A DNA stretch of 64,000 nucleotides from Casuarius casuarius (lineage: Eukaryota; Chordata; Aves; Casuariiformes; Casuariidae), in NCBI GenBank assembly GCA_003342895.1, contig PTFA01000311.1, positions 749,804 through 813,803 of the forward strand, in the 5' to 3' direction. The notes under the pieces were generated by a model. It ran no database searches. It saw only the letters and a program-made list of their open reading frames with translations, and was not told the origin of the DNA. The translations under genes and the position numbers were made by a program. Positions 11,130 to 22,900 of the stretch are shown one piece after another (the stretch's first letter is position 1; every line of letters begins with the position of its first letter).

Positions 11130-14100
11130 CTAGGAAGAGGAGAATAAATAGAACCATTTTTATATTCAACAATAATGTATTTTTTCAATTAGCATTTTAA
11201 TATGAAAATGAAGCATTGTAACATGAACTTCTCCAAGAGAAATCAATTCAAATAGCCCTGCAGAAAAGCTGTTTTGTTTTTTTCTTCAAGGTAAGATAGA
11301 AGCAGAGGATCTGAAGTCAGAGGAGTGAACCCACAGAGTAGCAAGAGCCCAGGGGAAAACACTGACAGAGTTAATTTTGCAGACTAAATCCCAGTCAACA
11401 CTTAGCCCTTCACCTGTGAATGAGTGTTGGCTAACTCACATCTGGGGCATTGCAGAGGGGATCACAGCACATGGAAGGTTTATATGGGCAAACTGACCAT
11501 AACTTTAATTAAAAGCTAGCAAATTCAAAGCTGAAGCTTAGCACAGAGTTGGACTAAGAAAGCGTAGCATTCTTGCAGTGGAGTGGAATAACTACTGTTT
11601 CATGTCTGCCTTAGGCAGTAGCACAAAGATGCTAAGTACCATTACATTCTGATTATTTTAAAGCATATTTTGCTTTTGTAGGCAAGGCTGATATGTTAAG
11701 CCCCAAGATCTCTTCTACCCAGAGAGCATTATTAGACTTGTTCCACTGTGGGGGGAGCCCCAGAGGTCTCGGTCTAACATGTGGCTGTTCAAGTTGCCCC
11801 TCCTTTTCTGCAAGTGCGAGATTCATTCTGAATCACACCAGCAGACCTTACTAACAAAATCAGTCTCACTGTTTTTTAATCCTATTAGACCTGCAGAACC
11901 TACCAGCTAAGAGAGCATGAGCGGGCTCCCATTCTGCTGAGGTCCCCAGAGCTTTAAAGCAGATCCTTGCAAACCTACTCAGGGCAAAAAGAAGCAGTAC
12001 TAGCTAAGAAGCTCATCTGGGCTACCAAACTTGTAGAATGAAAAAGAACTCAGACTTGGGAACAATAGAGATTTCTCCTGCAGAAACTGAAAAAGCTGAA
12101 AAAGATTATTCCCACATTACTACAACCACAAGTCCCCTTTAGTAAATATCAGCTAAGCCTTTTCCTAGCTGAAGGTCACGCGGCTGATGTTATCTGGAAC
12201 CTCAGGATTTAGAGTAAATGAAAATACATAACTTTTTATCAGTAGCGATGGGTGAAAAGAAGGGAATCCTCTCTTCATCTTGTATGAGTTCTTGTATGCT
12301 CTGGAGCACAGATGCAGTCGAATCCTTATTCCATCAAATTCTATGGGCCTTTTGTCATTGGCATCAGTCGAGGAGGGATTTCTCTTACAGTGATTAATGC
12401 TAGATGTGTCTTATTACTATATTTAAATGAATAAATAGCACAAGAACGAAAGAGAATCAAGTCTCATCTACTTAGGAAACATGACACAGGATCACTGCTA
12501 TTTGGCAGTGCCCGACCTGCAACGAACAGAGTGAAGGATAAGTAGCAGGTAACATTTACAATACATTAAAGTTATCATCAACATTTTTCAGGTCTAATTA
12601 TATTGTCAAAGCACCAGTTTCACCAAAGATTATATGGGTAACAGTACCAGTATTGCAACCTTTTGCAAATAGTAACACTCTTCAATCCAGCGTGTTTTGC
12701 TGCAGTACACAGTTGAAATTTAATTTCTCCACCATATGAAAAATTGAAATACTTAAGTAATAACATTCAGCAACATCATCTGCCATCTGATAGTGCACAG
12801 AAACTGGGCAATTATGTTTCGCCTCAGGTGGCTAATAGGCCCATTTCAAATTTCAGGCATTATCAGATAACAACACTGCCTGCATCTGAGTATATTATTA
12901 TAATTATTAACCGTAAAGAATTGGGGGGAGGGAAGAGGGGGAGTAGGATTGTTTTTAATTATTTAATTTTGAAGTGCAATAAGATAAGTTCATTGCTCCC
13001 CATGAGCTAACATTCAGAGACCAAGTGCTGGCATTGCTGCAAATTTAGCACAGTTCAAACTGACTTGTTTTCAGATTTATAAAACCTTATCATTGCTTTT
13101 TGGAATGACTAGGTCTCTGAGCAGTGACACTTGCCTAGAAACATTGCATTGGATTAAAAATTGTAATGGGAACAGAAACTCTGAGGAATCTTCCATTAGA
13201 AGCCAGTTTATTTGTGATACTGCATTTAAACACTGCTTCAGTGTTCCTGTTTTAGATCCACGGATGTATTTTAATTACCTGTCATTCACACACTTCTAAG
13301 GATGTGGATTTTCAAAACTGGGATGGAATAGACAGAACCTACACGAAATCAAAAATACCCTTTACACATTTATAAATGCCCAAATGTAGGCCCAAAATAT
13401 TCATTAGCTTAGAAAGAGCAGAATGGGCTAGTGGGACAAGGGCCCTTCATCTGGTAAAAGTTGCATTGGAAGCCAGCACTTTGCTTTCATGGCCTGGACA
13501 AAAATATGTAAGGGCAATTTGCAGCCATTTTTGACAAATTTCACATCCTCCATTTCTGTACCCAGAGCAAAAATGACATTACAGCTAGGTGAAACGTAGC
13601 TTTAGGTTTTGTAGCTTTATAAATGCTTCAGTGCATGGAAGGAATATTTTTTCCTCCTACCAAAAATTCAATAAACAAAGTAATGTAGCGCAGAAATTAA
13701 TATTAAGTTATAGAATCCAGAGGTTTCCACATCTCTCTGTTTGCTGTGATTCTGTGATACTGGTATTTTTCAAAGCTCATGCCTCAGAGATGCCACGCAA
13801 AGTGCTTTTACTGATTGCTTTTTTAAAAAAGTAATTTTCTGTGGTTCTGTAGCAAAAGCTTTGGAAATAGTGAGGTGAGTTTACCCTTTGGACTCAAACA
13901 AAAGAAGACATAAAATGACTGACTAATGATTTACAGCCCTTTCATTATTTGGTAAGACTGCTTATTTCAATTCTCAAAGGTCACTGAGTGCACAAAAACA
14001 CTATTCTGCATGAGAGTTATGACTGCTGTGTATAAAATGCACTTAACATGATTCAGCAAAAAGCAAAGAATGAGAAGGGAAAGCAGTTAAAAACATACAT

Positions 14101-14827
14101 TTTCCTAATCAATCCGGAGTCAAACACTTCACCATTTGAACAGCCACCATGACTCACATCAAACCCGCACTTTCATGCTTGCTCCAGTCCCACCACCTTC
14201 CCAACCTCCATATTAATCATTTCAAAAGCCAACATCATTCCTCTTCCACCGTCATACTTTGATGACATTGTATGTGCTACAAATAACAGCATGTTTCTGA
14301 AAAATACTCAAGAATTTAGTTTTCATGAGTGTCTTTCTCTCTGAATATTTCATTTCTCATAAAAGATATTTTATAATTAGAAAAACAAAAGAAAAATCCA
14401 CTGCCATCTCTGGTATTAGATAGTGAAGGAAGATGTATTGCAGACGCAAGTCACTGGACAGCAGGGCACTGCTCCTCTGGATCATTCAACAGCAGAGCTG
14501 CTCTACCTCCCTGAAGGTTGCCATGCTTGCTAAAATATGCCACTTTACATTTTTCCATTAACTAATCTTAACTACACATGAGGATTTAGTTATAAGGCAG
14601 AAGGCTAATAGATTACAAAAAGATCCCCAACTCAGAAACAGCTGGTCTGATGAAGAACAGGATTCCCTTCTGAGCCAGCAGGGCACTTTCACAAAATATC
14701 CTCTTATGCATCGAGCAGTCAGTGCCAGAGCTTTGTGACTGCTCCTGTATTTTGGGAAGCTGGGCAGCAGTCTCAAACACTTCACTCCCGAACTGCCTCA
14801 AAGATTTCATGACCCACCTAGCCTCAC
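11130..14827. other. No gene seen; AT-rich unique sequence
   Basis: No gene is supported. A G-rich patch at 12922-12946 (runs of 6, 3 and 5 G) is the only compositional feature. Plus-strand frames at 12744-13010, 13093-13299 and 13589-13834 lack splice or initiation support. A donor-like GAG/GTGAGTTT near 13874 has only a 22-nt exon available upstream and is not called. Confidence 0.4.
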
Positions 14828-14912
14828 CTTTGCAGTCAGACCCTATCAGAACGAAAGGACTCAATAAAGGAGCGGATTCTCCCTGGCGTCGATAGGAAAG
14901 TGAAGTCCTACA
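14828..14912 (-). CDS. Candidate exon in CpG-enriched open frame
   Basis: On the minus strand an excellent acceptor (ATTCCTTTCTTTTTACCTCAG) opens a frame that stays open for 100 codons, to TAA at about 14613. A donor-like GTGAGG (bases 14827-14822) would end an 85-nt exon in phase 1, giving 28 codons (RTSLSYRRQGESAPLLSP at residues 2-19). CpGs (CGACGCC, TCCGC, TTCGT) are more frequent than in the surroundings, as in constrained codons. Alternatively the frame reads through to the stop as a last exon, but no AATAAA is obvious below it. The product is not recognised. Confidence 0.22.
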
Positions 14913-15546
14913 CTGAGGTAAAAAGAAAGGAATGCTTACACACAAAAAAGAATTATGGTGCAATGACCAAACCAACAAGTTTTTGAATACAAATTTCCTT
15001 AGTATTGTTTCGAATATTGCGGGAAACAGTAGCTATCATAATTGTCTATCAGAAAAGAGCAAGAAAACTGCTGGTACTAGGGAGAAAGGTATACTTTATT
15101 TAGGCTTACAAAAACTGACCACACAAGTAATAAGATACTCATGACATAATAGATACTCATATAGATAATAGATAAACAAAAAAACCCCATATTGAATTAC
15201 AATCTTCAGTACAGAGGTGCTGAGATTGTAACCTCTGTGAGGCAAGGCCAGCCTATTTTACCTGTGTCTGTACGAAAAGGCTCATATAGAGCAATCCTGC
15301 CCCTGCCAAGGGGTCTGAGAAGCTGCCACAGCACAAAAATCCCCACATTGCAGCAAGTGGTGGTCATTTAACACTCATTGCGAGTCTTGCACTAAAATCA
15401 TATATTACCAATTAACGCAGTGGCTAAAGGATAGTACTAGAGTGCAGATCAGGAACAGTTTGAGTATATGAATCATATGTTTGTGGTTAGGTGTTGACAG
15501 TGTGACTTTCTAACAACCACTGAACGTTTGTACGAGTATTTTTCAG
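14913..15546. other. No gene seen
   Basis: AT-rich unique sequence. Direct repeats of GATACTCAT/AGATAATAG type near 15135-15175 are short and imperfect. Nothing else is supported. Confidence 0.4.
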
Positions 15547-15613
15547 GGCCTCACTTTTTGAGTTTGATATAGGCAGTTATTTAATGCTTCAGCCTTTCAG
15601 TGCCACACAAGAG
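15547..15613 (+). CDS. Candidate internal exon (first of a plus-strand pair)
   Basis: A 67-nt block lies between the acceptor GAGTATTTTTCAG and a near-consensus donor (AGAG then GTAAGTGG). One frame is open: one leading base plus 22 codons (ASLFEFDIGSYLMLQPFS near the start), ending in phase 0. The next good acceptor is 298 bp downstream at 15911, a normal short vertebrate intron, and its frame continues in phase. The peptide is not recognised. The block is short enough that an open frame alone has little weight. Confidence 0.2.
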
Positions 15614-15911
15614 GTAAGTGGAAGGGCTGTAGAAATTTTCCATTACTGCAGAACACTGCAGCTCAGCAAACCCTTTTTTTAAAGTACATTATTGATAGGG
15701 TATTTAGCAAATTCTGAATAGCAGATTACTTGCTAGTTCCCAAACACTCCATATATTGAATATTAAAATTCAACCTGATTTGCTCTGAAATAGAAGTAAA
15801 TCACATCACATCTTTTAAAAAAACAAATGCAGGAATAAAACTATTTACTCTAGAGAAACAAATCTCCTAAGACTTGGACATCTTGCTCTCTCTCCCTCCC
15901 CTCCTCCCCAG

Positions 15912-15962
15912 TATTTTGAAATGGCAGTGGCCCAAGATACAGTAATCCAGTTTGTTCAGTGA
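15912..15962 (+). CDS. Candidate last coding exon (second of a plus-strand pair)
   Basis: A very strong pyrimidine-tract acceptor (CTCCCTCCCCTCCTCCCCAG, ending at 15911) precedes a phase-0 frame of 16 codons (YFEMAVAQDTVIQFVQ) and a TGA. It joins in frame to the candidate exon at 15547-15613. A possible AATAAA occurs near 16312, about 350 bp past the stop. The strength of the acceptor is clear; the coding potential is inference. Confidence 0.2.
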   Translation, partial: YFEMAVAQDTVIQFVQ

Positions 15963-16444
15963 CCAAACACTCTCTCATGCCTGCAGGATCAACTTGAGCT
16001 GCAGCACAGCCAGAATTAATTCATAAAGCTGAAATCTGAGCACCCTCTGAAAGTTGCAGTACCTGGGGTGCCTGAAATTCCATTATCTCTCTCTGTAAGT
16101 GGTGAATCTCAAGAGGTGGAATCACTTTTTCCCTGGCCTGTTTTCAATGGCAACATGTCAGGTTTTAATTGCTTAAAAGGGTCTTAAATTTAAAATGCTT
16201 TTCCTAGGTTCTTGGATAATTTAAATCCTTGACTAGTTCATTAAAAGGCCATTTGTGATGAGGCAGGCTGGCACATCTCTCACTTAACACACTTAGATGA
16301 GCTAGGAAGAGAAATAAATAAATAGCATTCCCTCTCCATTACAGTGAGCACAAATGTTTCTGAGCTCCCACAGTGGTGGAACAGGGGCAGGAACAGGTGT
16401 ACTCTCGATGAAGGGCTCAGTTCTTTCTTGAACAAATATATAAG
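15963..16444. other. No gene seen; possible 3' UTR of the pair above
   Basis: AT-rich DNA with an AATAAATAAATAG string near 16312-16324. No other support. Confidence 0.3.
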
Positions 16445-16516
16445 GTGAAATCCTGGCTTTTGTGAAGTCAGTGGTAAAATTCCCATAGCTTTCAATGGGA
16501 CCAGATTTTCTCTCAC
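16445..16516. repeat. Decayed palindromic (MITE-like) interspersed repeat
   Basis: The 72-bp segment is an imperfect inverted repeat: GTGAAATCCTGGC at the left pairs with GACCAGATTTTCTCTCAC at the right. The interior (GTGAAGTCAGTGGTAAAATT then CCCATAGCTTTCAATGGG) is itself roughly self-complementary. Phrases of the form GAAGTCAATGG...CCATTGACTTCAATGG in this arrangement are, as I recall, common in old sauropsid repeats. I do not assign a family name. Flanking target-site duplications are not evident. Confidence 0.45.
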
Positions 16517-16871
16517 AGTAACTCAATTAGTTCCAGAGGGTTCCTACAGCGTGGAGCCTTTGAAGGGGCAATGTAAATAGATAGCTGATCCATAAGGGTC
16601 CAATATAGCTCAATGGAAAAACATAAACCCAATAGCGTAACAACATGCAGTAGATGTATGCTTTGGCTAGATGCCTTCCTCAGTGTTTTGTATTTTAACT
16701 GTGCATTCTGTTTGTGTGCATGTATTACTTTAAAATGATTAGATACAGTAGTGAAAACGTGATTTGAAGGAGCATTCAGGAGATCAGTAGAAATCGGTTT
16801 CCTGATGAATGGAAATGGCCTTCTAATAAAAATGGAAAAGATTTATCCTCAAGACATTTGGGACCGACTTT

Positions 16872-16888
16872 GAGAGAGAGAGAGAGAG
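16872..16888. repeat. (GA)n microsatellite
   Basis: Uninterrupted GA dinucleotides, about eight units. Confidence 0.85.
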
Positions 16889-17030
16889 GTAATTGTCTAG
16901 TAGGAATAGCCTCTTGTACAGGTTCTGCTTTCTATACAAAATTCATCTAAGAAGTTTACATTTTTAAGCAAAATTTTGGAAGAAAAAATAGGAACATATC
17001 ATTAGAAAAGCTCAGCTCACATCTAATGAG

Positions 17031-17067
17031 TATATATGTATGCATATATGTATGCATGTATGTATAT
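17031..17067. repeat. (TATG)n/(TA)n microsatellite
   Basis: Alternating purine-pyrimidine tract made of TATATATG and TATGCATG units; imperfect, so probably old. Confidence 0.8.
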
Positions 17068-19958
17068 GAGTAGGTAGTACCCGTAGATCCTGCACTCACT
17101 ATTCATGTGTATACCCAGCAGTAATGAGACCCATAATGCAGCCACCCATATCATTCGTACACAGACGCACATATGCTGTGCACGCACACCTCCCAAATGC
17201 TGCAGACCCTGACCAGACATTTCACCAGCCAGCACTGCTTGCAGAATTCCACTTCTTAATTTCAACCATTTTATTAATAATTATACTTGGCACTTCCATA
17301 GCTTATTACAGGATAACTGATACTTTTTGGATACTAAGAGGCTTTCCTTTACAGAAAGGCCATACGTTTGTGGTATCACAGTTTCTCCCCACAAGCTTGG
17401 CACTGTACAACGATAAAACGTTTTGGTCTGCAGTTCAGCCTAGTCTTGCACTATATGAATGTTAGATGCTGCTGATAGCTCTAATGAATTTTTCAGGTAT
17501 TTGACTTTTGACTCTTTGGTAACTGGAAAGTGAAATTTGGGTGTGCGTTACAGCTTACCAGAAGGTATGACGTTGAAGCGTGACTGTTCATTTCCAAATG
17601 CTCTAGGTATTTATATTTTCCTGATTTACTTCTTTCCATCACAGTTTAAATTAAACAGTCTGTTTAGCTGCTGTTCCCACATTTCCCAAGGAGAGTGAAA
17701 TAGGAAGTCTGTCCTTTGTGACACTCTCTTATTTGTAACATGTCTGATTCCTTCCCCCCTTTTGAAAACTCCCTCCACCTTGGATAATGTATTCAATAAA
17801 AGCAGTGTCTTTTTGCTTTCCTCTTGTATTAACAGATTAAATTTTACTGTTTTCCTTTTCTTACTTTTCTTTTGTACTGCTGCTGTACTATACAACAAAA
17901 CACTGAGAAAACAATCCATCTCTGCAAAGGTTGCTTGCTACTAAACCTAATACCTATTTGAACTGCTGCTTCTTTTTCTTGAAGGCTGATGTTTGTCTTT
18001 AATTAAAGGGAAAGGATATGCATGATGCATTGCTAGCTCTATCTGATCTTTACTATTTGATCCCATCCATTCAGATATAAATGTTTTTTCTTGTCCATTC
18101 AGACACTAAATCAATGCAACAAATCCAAAGGTCTACTTCAGTATCCATTTGTTTATGGGATTTTTTCTTTTCTTTCCTTTACAGAATGTGTTGAAAAAGT
18201 GATAGGAAGATAGTTGGGCCTTAAGGCTTTAATATTTAAAACACAACATAGCAAGACTAGATCGGTCCTAGGGAATTCAGAATGCTTTACAATGCCTTGC
18301 AAACACCTACATTAGGAAAGCATCAGACCTGAAGAGTTAAATATTAAAAGAGAGATTACTTGAGGCTAACCCAACCTTCCTCCCAGTGAAGGCAATACTA
18401 ATACACCCAGAGGATTACCAGTCTTAATAGAGGCTAAATGTATCCATGTCTGCCTAGCTCTGTTTTCACCCTATACTTCATTCCATGTTCCCTATCAGTC
18501 TGATTTACCATAGCACTCTTTCTTCAGACATTAATTGAATCATAACTTACAGCCTCCTCTCCCCCAAATAATCAGAGTCCTCCCAGAGACAATGTCTTTT
18601 CTGCTTTGGTTTTAAAATTTTCCAGTTAGATCTGTAATATAAGATGAAACTGCATTTCCATATCTTCTGCTGGCTCTCCCAGCTTTCCTTCTCTGCAGCT
18701 TTACATGGTAAGCTCACAGCATTTCTTTTAAGCAGGGTCTTGCTAATCTCCTCAGTTCAGCCCTGTCATATTAGGCCCCTCAGAGTGGATCACACCAGAG
18801 TAGGGAAGAGAAGGAATCTAGTAAGTCTTGAACAGAAGATATTTTACTCATTTGTCTAGTTTCTCTTTTTACAAATATTTTCTTCAAATTGCTTAATGTC
18901 TTCTTCATATTGCAAGCATATTTTGTGTTGGAGTCATTTGTGAAATCCCTGCTGAAGAATTCTATCTTGAAAATTAGCCAGCTGGGGATTAAAATAGTTA
19001 GGAAATAATATCATTACAATGCAGTAATGTGTTAATAGTGCCATTATAGCTTTGTAATTCCTATTGTTCTCATATCTTTGGCCTGCTATATTCCAATTTT
19101 TCTTCGCACTAAAGGAATTGCTATAGCAACATACCTTCAAACACATATGATTAATATTTTATATGCCTGTGACTGACTAGATATTTGTTCTAGACATAGC
19201 ATATTGAAAAACAAGATGGAATACCTGCTATGAATCCATAGAACAGAAACTGATTTACACGGGGAGAAAAATAAATCATAAATTGAATAAGAACAAGAGA
19301 AAATACAATTTCAGACATTCAGAATACATGCAAGTTGATAAAATATACTGCAATGCTTTGATCTGTATGGTATATTAGTGTTATTCTAAAGAACACTATA
19401 TCACAAGCCATGTTAGTATTATATCAAAAAATGGTATTTTTTTCTCTTGGGAAAACAACTGCCTCACTTACCTTTTTTTCACTTGTGGACAGATGCCTCA
19501 ATCTTACAGTCAGATCTATGCAAGCATACTACTTATTCTTAGATCCCAGGGAAGATGTCTCAAACTGGGAACCCAAGAAGTGATCATACTTTGCAAATTT
19601 AACCTTAAATGCATCACTGGGCCTACTGTCAAGAAGGTGTGAATATTTGTGCCTCCCCCTAACTTCAAGCTTCACAGCTGCTTAATATCAGTCACGATTT
19701 TGGATTACTGACTATAGCCACCATTCCTGGTTAGGATAGGCAATTAGAAGCAAGTACTTTGCCATTTTAGTCTGAAGAGCTAATTATGCAGAATTTACCA
19801 TTAACCAAATATGATGATAGTTATTGAAGCCTCGTTACACTTCCTGTCAAAAGTCAGCTGGTTTGCATGATGCATCTAATGGTAAATTCCCTTTCTTCTA
19901 AGATAAAAAGCATCAAGCTCTCTCCCACTGCAGTTAGAAATTTTGTCTTTTAAAACTC

Positions 19959-19975
19959 AATAATAATAATAATAA
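19959..19975. repeat. (AAT)n microsatellite
   Basis: About five AAT units followed by AAAG. Confidence 0.8.
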
Positions 19976-22900
19976 AGTTGAGACATGCAGTGAATGAGGC
20001 AGTTGTCAAAAGCAAAGCTGCCTTATTTGCTATGAATTAAAGTAGCCATGGTTCACAGGCTCAGCAGGAGGTCTATGCTCCACATGCATTCACTTTAAAT
20101 CTTTAAAATGGGGTGTTGGAAGCAAGTCAGCTTTTACCATGCAAAGATTAAATTTCACTCTATAGATAGTGCAGAGTGGTAAATAGAGAGGTTGGTCAGG
20201 GAAACTGGGAAGTGTCTGTAGAGTTCTTGACCTTCTCATTCATTTACCAGTCTGTGCACCTCAGTTCATTCCTGCCGAACAAACTCCTGCAACATGCACT
20301 TTACGCACATGCTTAAAGTGTTTTGCACAATGCAGAAGTCAGAGGGTTTGTCATGTGGAGCATGGAAAACGAAGAGGGGGCAAATGGTGGCTGAACTTCC
20401 AAAAAGCAATGTCCAACTTGTACCGCAGAAAAGACCAAAGCTCTCAGGAAAAATACTCAAACCTGATACTATAAAGTACAGGAAATGGGATATCACTGAA
20501 ATTGGAGAGGCTATTTTACTCTAACATTTCTAAAGTTGGGAATGATTGCTTTGCAACTTTCATATTTTCTGCTGCCATTTTCTTGATAGGATACATATTG
20601 CATGTAGTGCCCATGTGCCATCCTGTGGCCCATACTAATCTGACAGTGCATGTTTATGGCTCTTTCCAGATTATGATAAATACACCTTCTAGATATTTAC
20701 AAATAGAAACACCTCAAATAAACTGTCTTAAATGCCACTTACAGTGCCTCTTATGTTGACAGCTTTCCTGAAAGATCAGGTTCTTTTAAAAGCATTGTGT
20801 TTCTGCTGACAATCTCACAGCTTGAGTGAAAAAGTAAATTTGTCTGCCAACATCACGTCTTTTCAGTTTATACAGTTTATACTTATACCAAGCAGACTCT
20901 ATTGCTGACCAATTAAATGGACAGATAGCTATATGGATGAATTTTCTATATAATTGCATATAAACAGCTGCTCATCCTTTTATCTGAACACCCACCTCTC
21001 ATGCCCAAGTGCTCAGATCATTTAACAAAAACTCATGTTCTCAGGGTTTTGTGGGCTCACAGCCTTTTGTAGGCTTTCAACATTGATGCACCATGAGACA
21101 AGACAGTTGCAAACAACGTCCCCGGCCAGTCTTTCTAAGTCGTAATTGCTAAGCTCAGATTTTGACAAACCTAAGGTTCAGGAAGCCATTCAGCATCAGA
21201 CAGTCACATAACTTGTGTCTTTGTTTTCCTTCCTGGCAATGCTGACTCGCGTTTTACAAATAACTGCCCATGGTCCTACACAACCTCTATCCACCCATTT
21301 GTCCAAGCTCTAGAGTCCCTCCACCTCATCCCCATTCTTTCCAGAAGGAAAAGAGCAAGATAAAAAGAAGGAAAAAATTCTCCCTACACACTTCAACATG
21401 CAAAACTAGGTTATCTGACAACTGTTACTTTAAATGGATGTGGTGAGGCTGAAAGCCTGAACCAAAACAAATGATAAACAGGAGTCATCAGTGATGGAAG
21501 GCAAAGAAATGAACTGAAGAGGCGAGGGAGTTTTAACAGACAGAAAAGGCAAAGTCTTCCTGACCCATTGCTGCTGGCTTTTCTGGAAGACAAGAAGCTT
21601 TATCTGAGCAGTTCTTGACGACTGATCTTTCACTTGAGTGTTGACTGCCAGTTGCATCCTGATCTGGGGGAACCAAGGGAAGAACGGAATAATGCAATAT
21701 ACAAAAAGCAGAGAGACACTCACTGTCCCCTGTGTGATCCATTGCACAGGGTCTGTCCCTCTTGCCATCACACACCTCACACCATCCGTCCTCACTGCAG
21801 AATACAAGAGGCTGCGAGCAGGCAAAATGACAGCTTCATCCTGTCACTTCCAGGTTATGTGCTTTTAAAACAACATTAACAAGGGCTCTCCTTTTCTTTT
21901 TCCCGAAAAAACAGAAGGGGCTGAGGGAGGCAGAACTACAGTCAATTGTTCATCAGAGATTCAAGCCCTGAAAAATAGGGGCATTTTTCCTCTTCAGTTA
22001 TATTTGATCTTGATGTTATTTTAAAATATTCTAAGCCAACTACCTATTTTACCCCATGTATCTGACTACTATCTTTACACTGTCTATAAACAATGATCAA
22101 GAGGATTATAATAATGCTCTATCTTAGTTTCCCGTGAAGAAGCTCTGTTCCTGAATACAAGTGGCTTTTCCAACATCCCCTTGTTATCTGCATGAAAGAA
22201 TTAAGTTGCCTATGACAGTCCCTATTGAGATAATGGTTTGGGTGAGTTTTTCTAGCCTGCTCATATATGGAGATTCCCTTTAATAATAATTCTGAGTGCC
22301 TGAATGTTGCGCTAGTTTAATGAGCAAATTCACAGCTCTCACAAAGATTTAAACTCACCTTACACCTCATGTATAGCTGAACTGAGTGCTTGCTTTGGTT
22401 GATTACTAGAAAAACAAATTTGATGAGAAAGATCTTACTCCTAAAAAAGAAAACGGGCTTATGAGATCCTGTTCAAATTTGCAAAATAATGCATATGCTG
22501 AATATTCTGACTATTTAGAAGTACAAGGACAGAGACTCTCTTAATTGTCTCACTCCAGTATTTACAGCAGGAACATACAACTCACATCAACTGCAAATCT
22601 TGCCCTATTGATTCTACACCTGCCAATTAAAAATATGCCTCTGCCAGCAAAAAAACAATGTAAAGTCTGGAGTCCTTTGTAAGGCTATCATGCATCCACC
22701 TTACAGCTTCTCTGCATCAATTTACCCAAGTCCCAAATGTGCTCTCAAGATAGCAGAAGCTTCTTGAGCTTCACTGGTGCAGAAGCAAAACATATGTGGG
22801 CTAGAACACTGAAATAGAAGCAGGCAGCCTTTAAAGTAACAGCAAATAACATTATTTCAGCAATCCTGCCTCTCTCCGATGTGAAGTAGTTTCAAACTAA

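Noticed and set aside
19479..19560. Minus-strand donor AAAAG/GTAAGTGAGG with possible upstream exon
   Set aside because: Candidate acceptors lack pyrimidine tracts, and the longest option hits a stop codon.
21430..21879. Overlapping 131-codon minus and 81-codon plus frames
   Set aside because: Several mutually overlapping frames on both strands indicate chance openness; no acceptor/donor fit.
22359..22460. Minus-strand donor TAAG/GTGAGTTT with acceptors TTTTCTAG and TTTTTTAG upstream
   Set aside because: Splice strings are good but the body is intron-like, AT-rich and very short; kept out of the annotation for lack of any coding or conservation signal.
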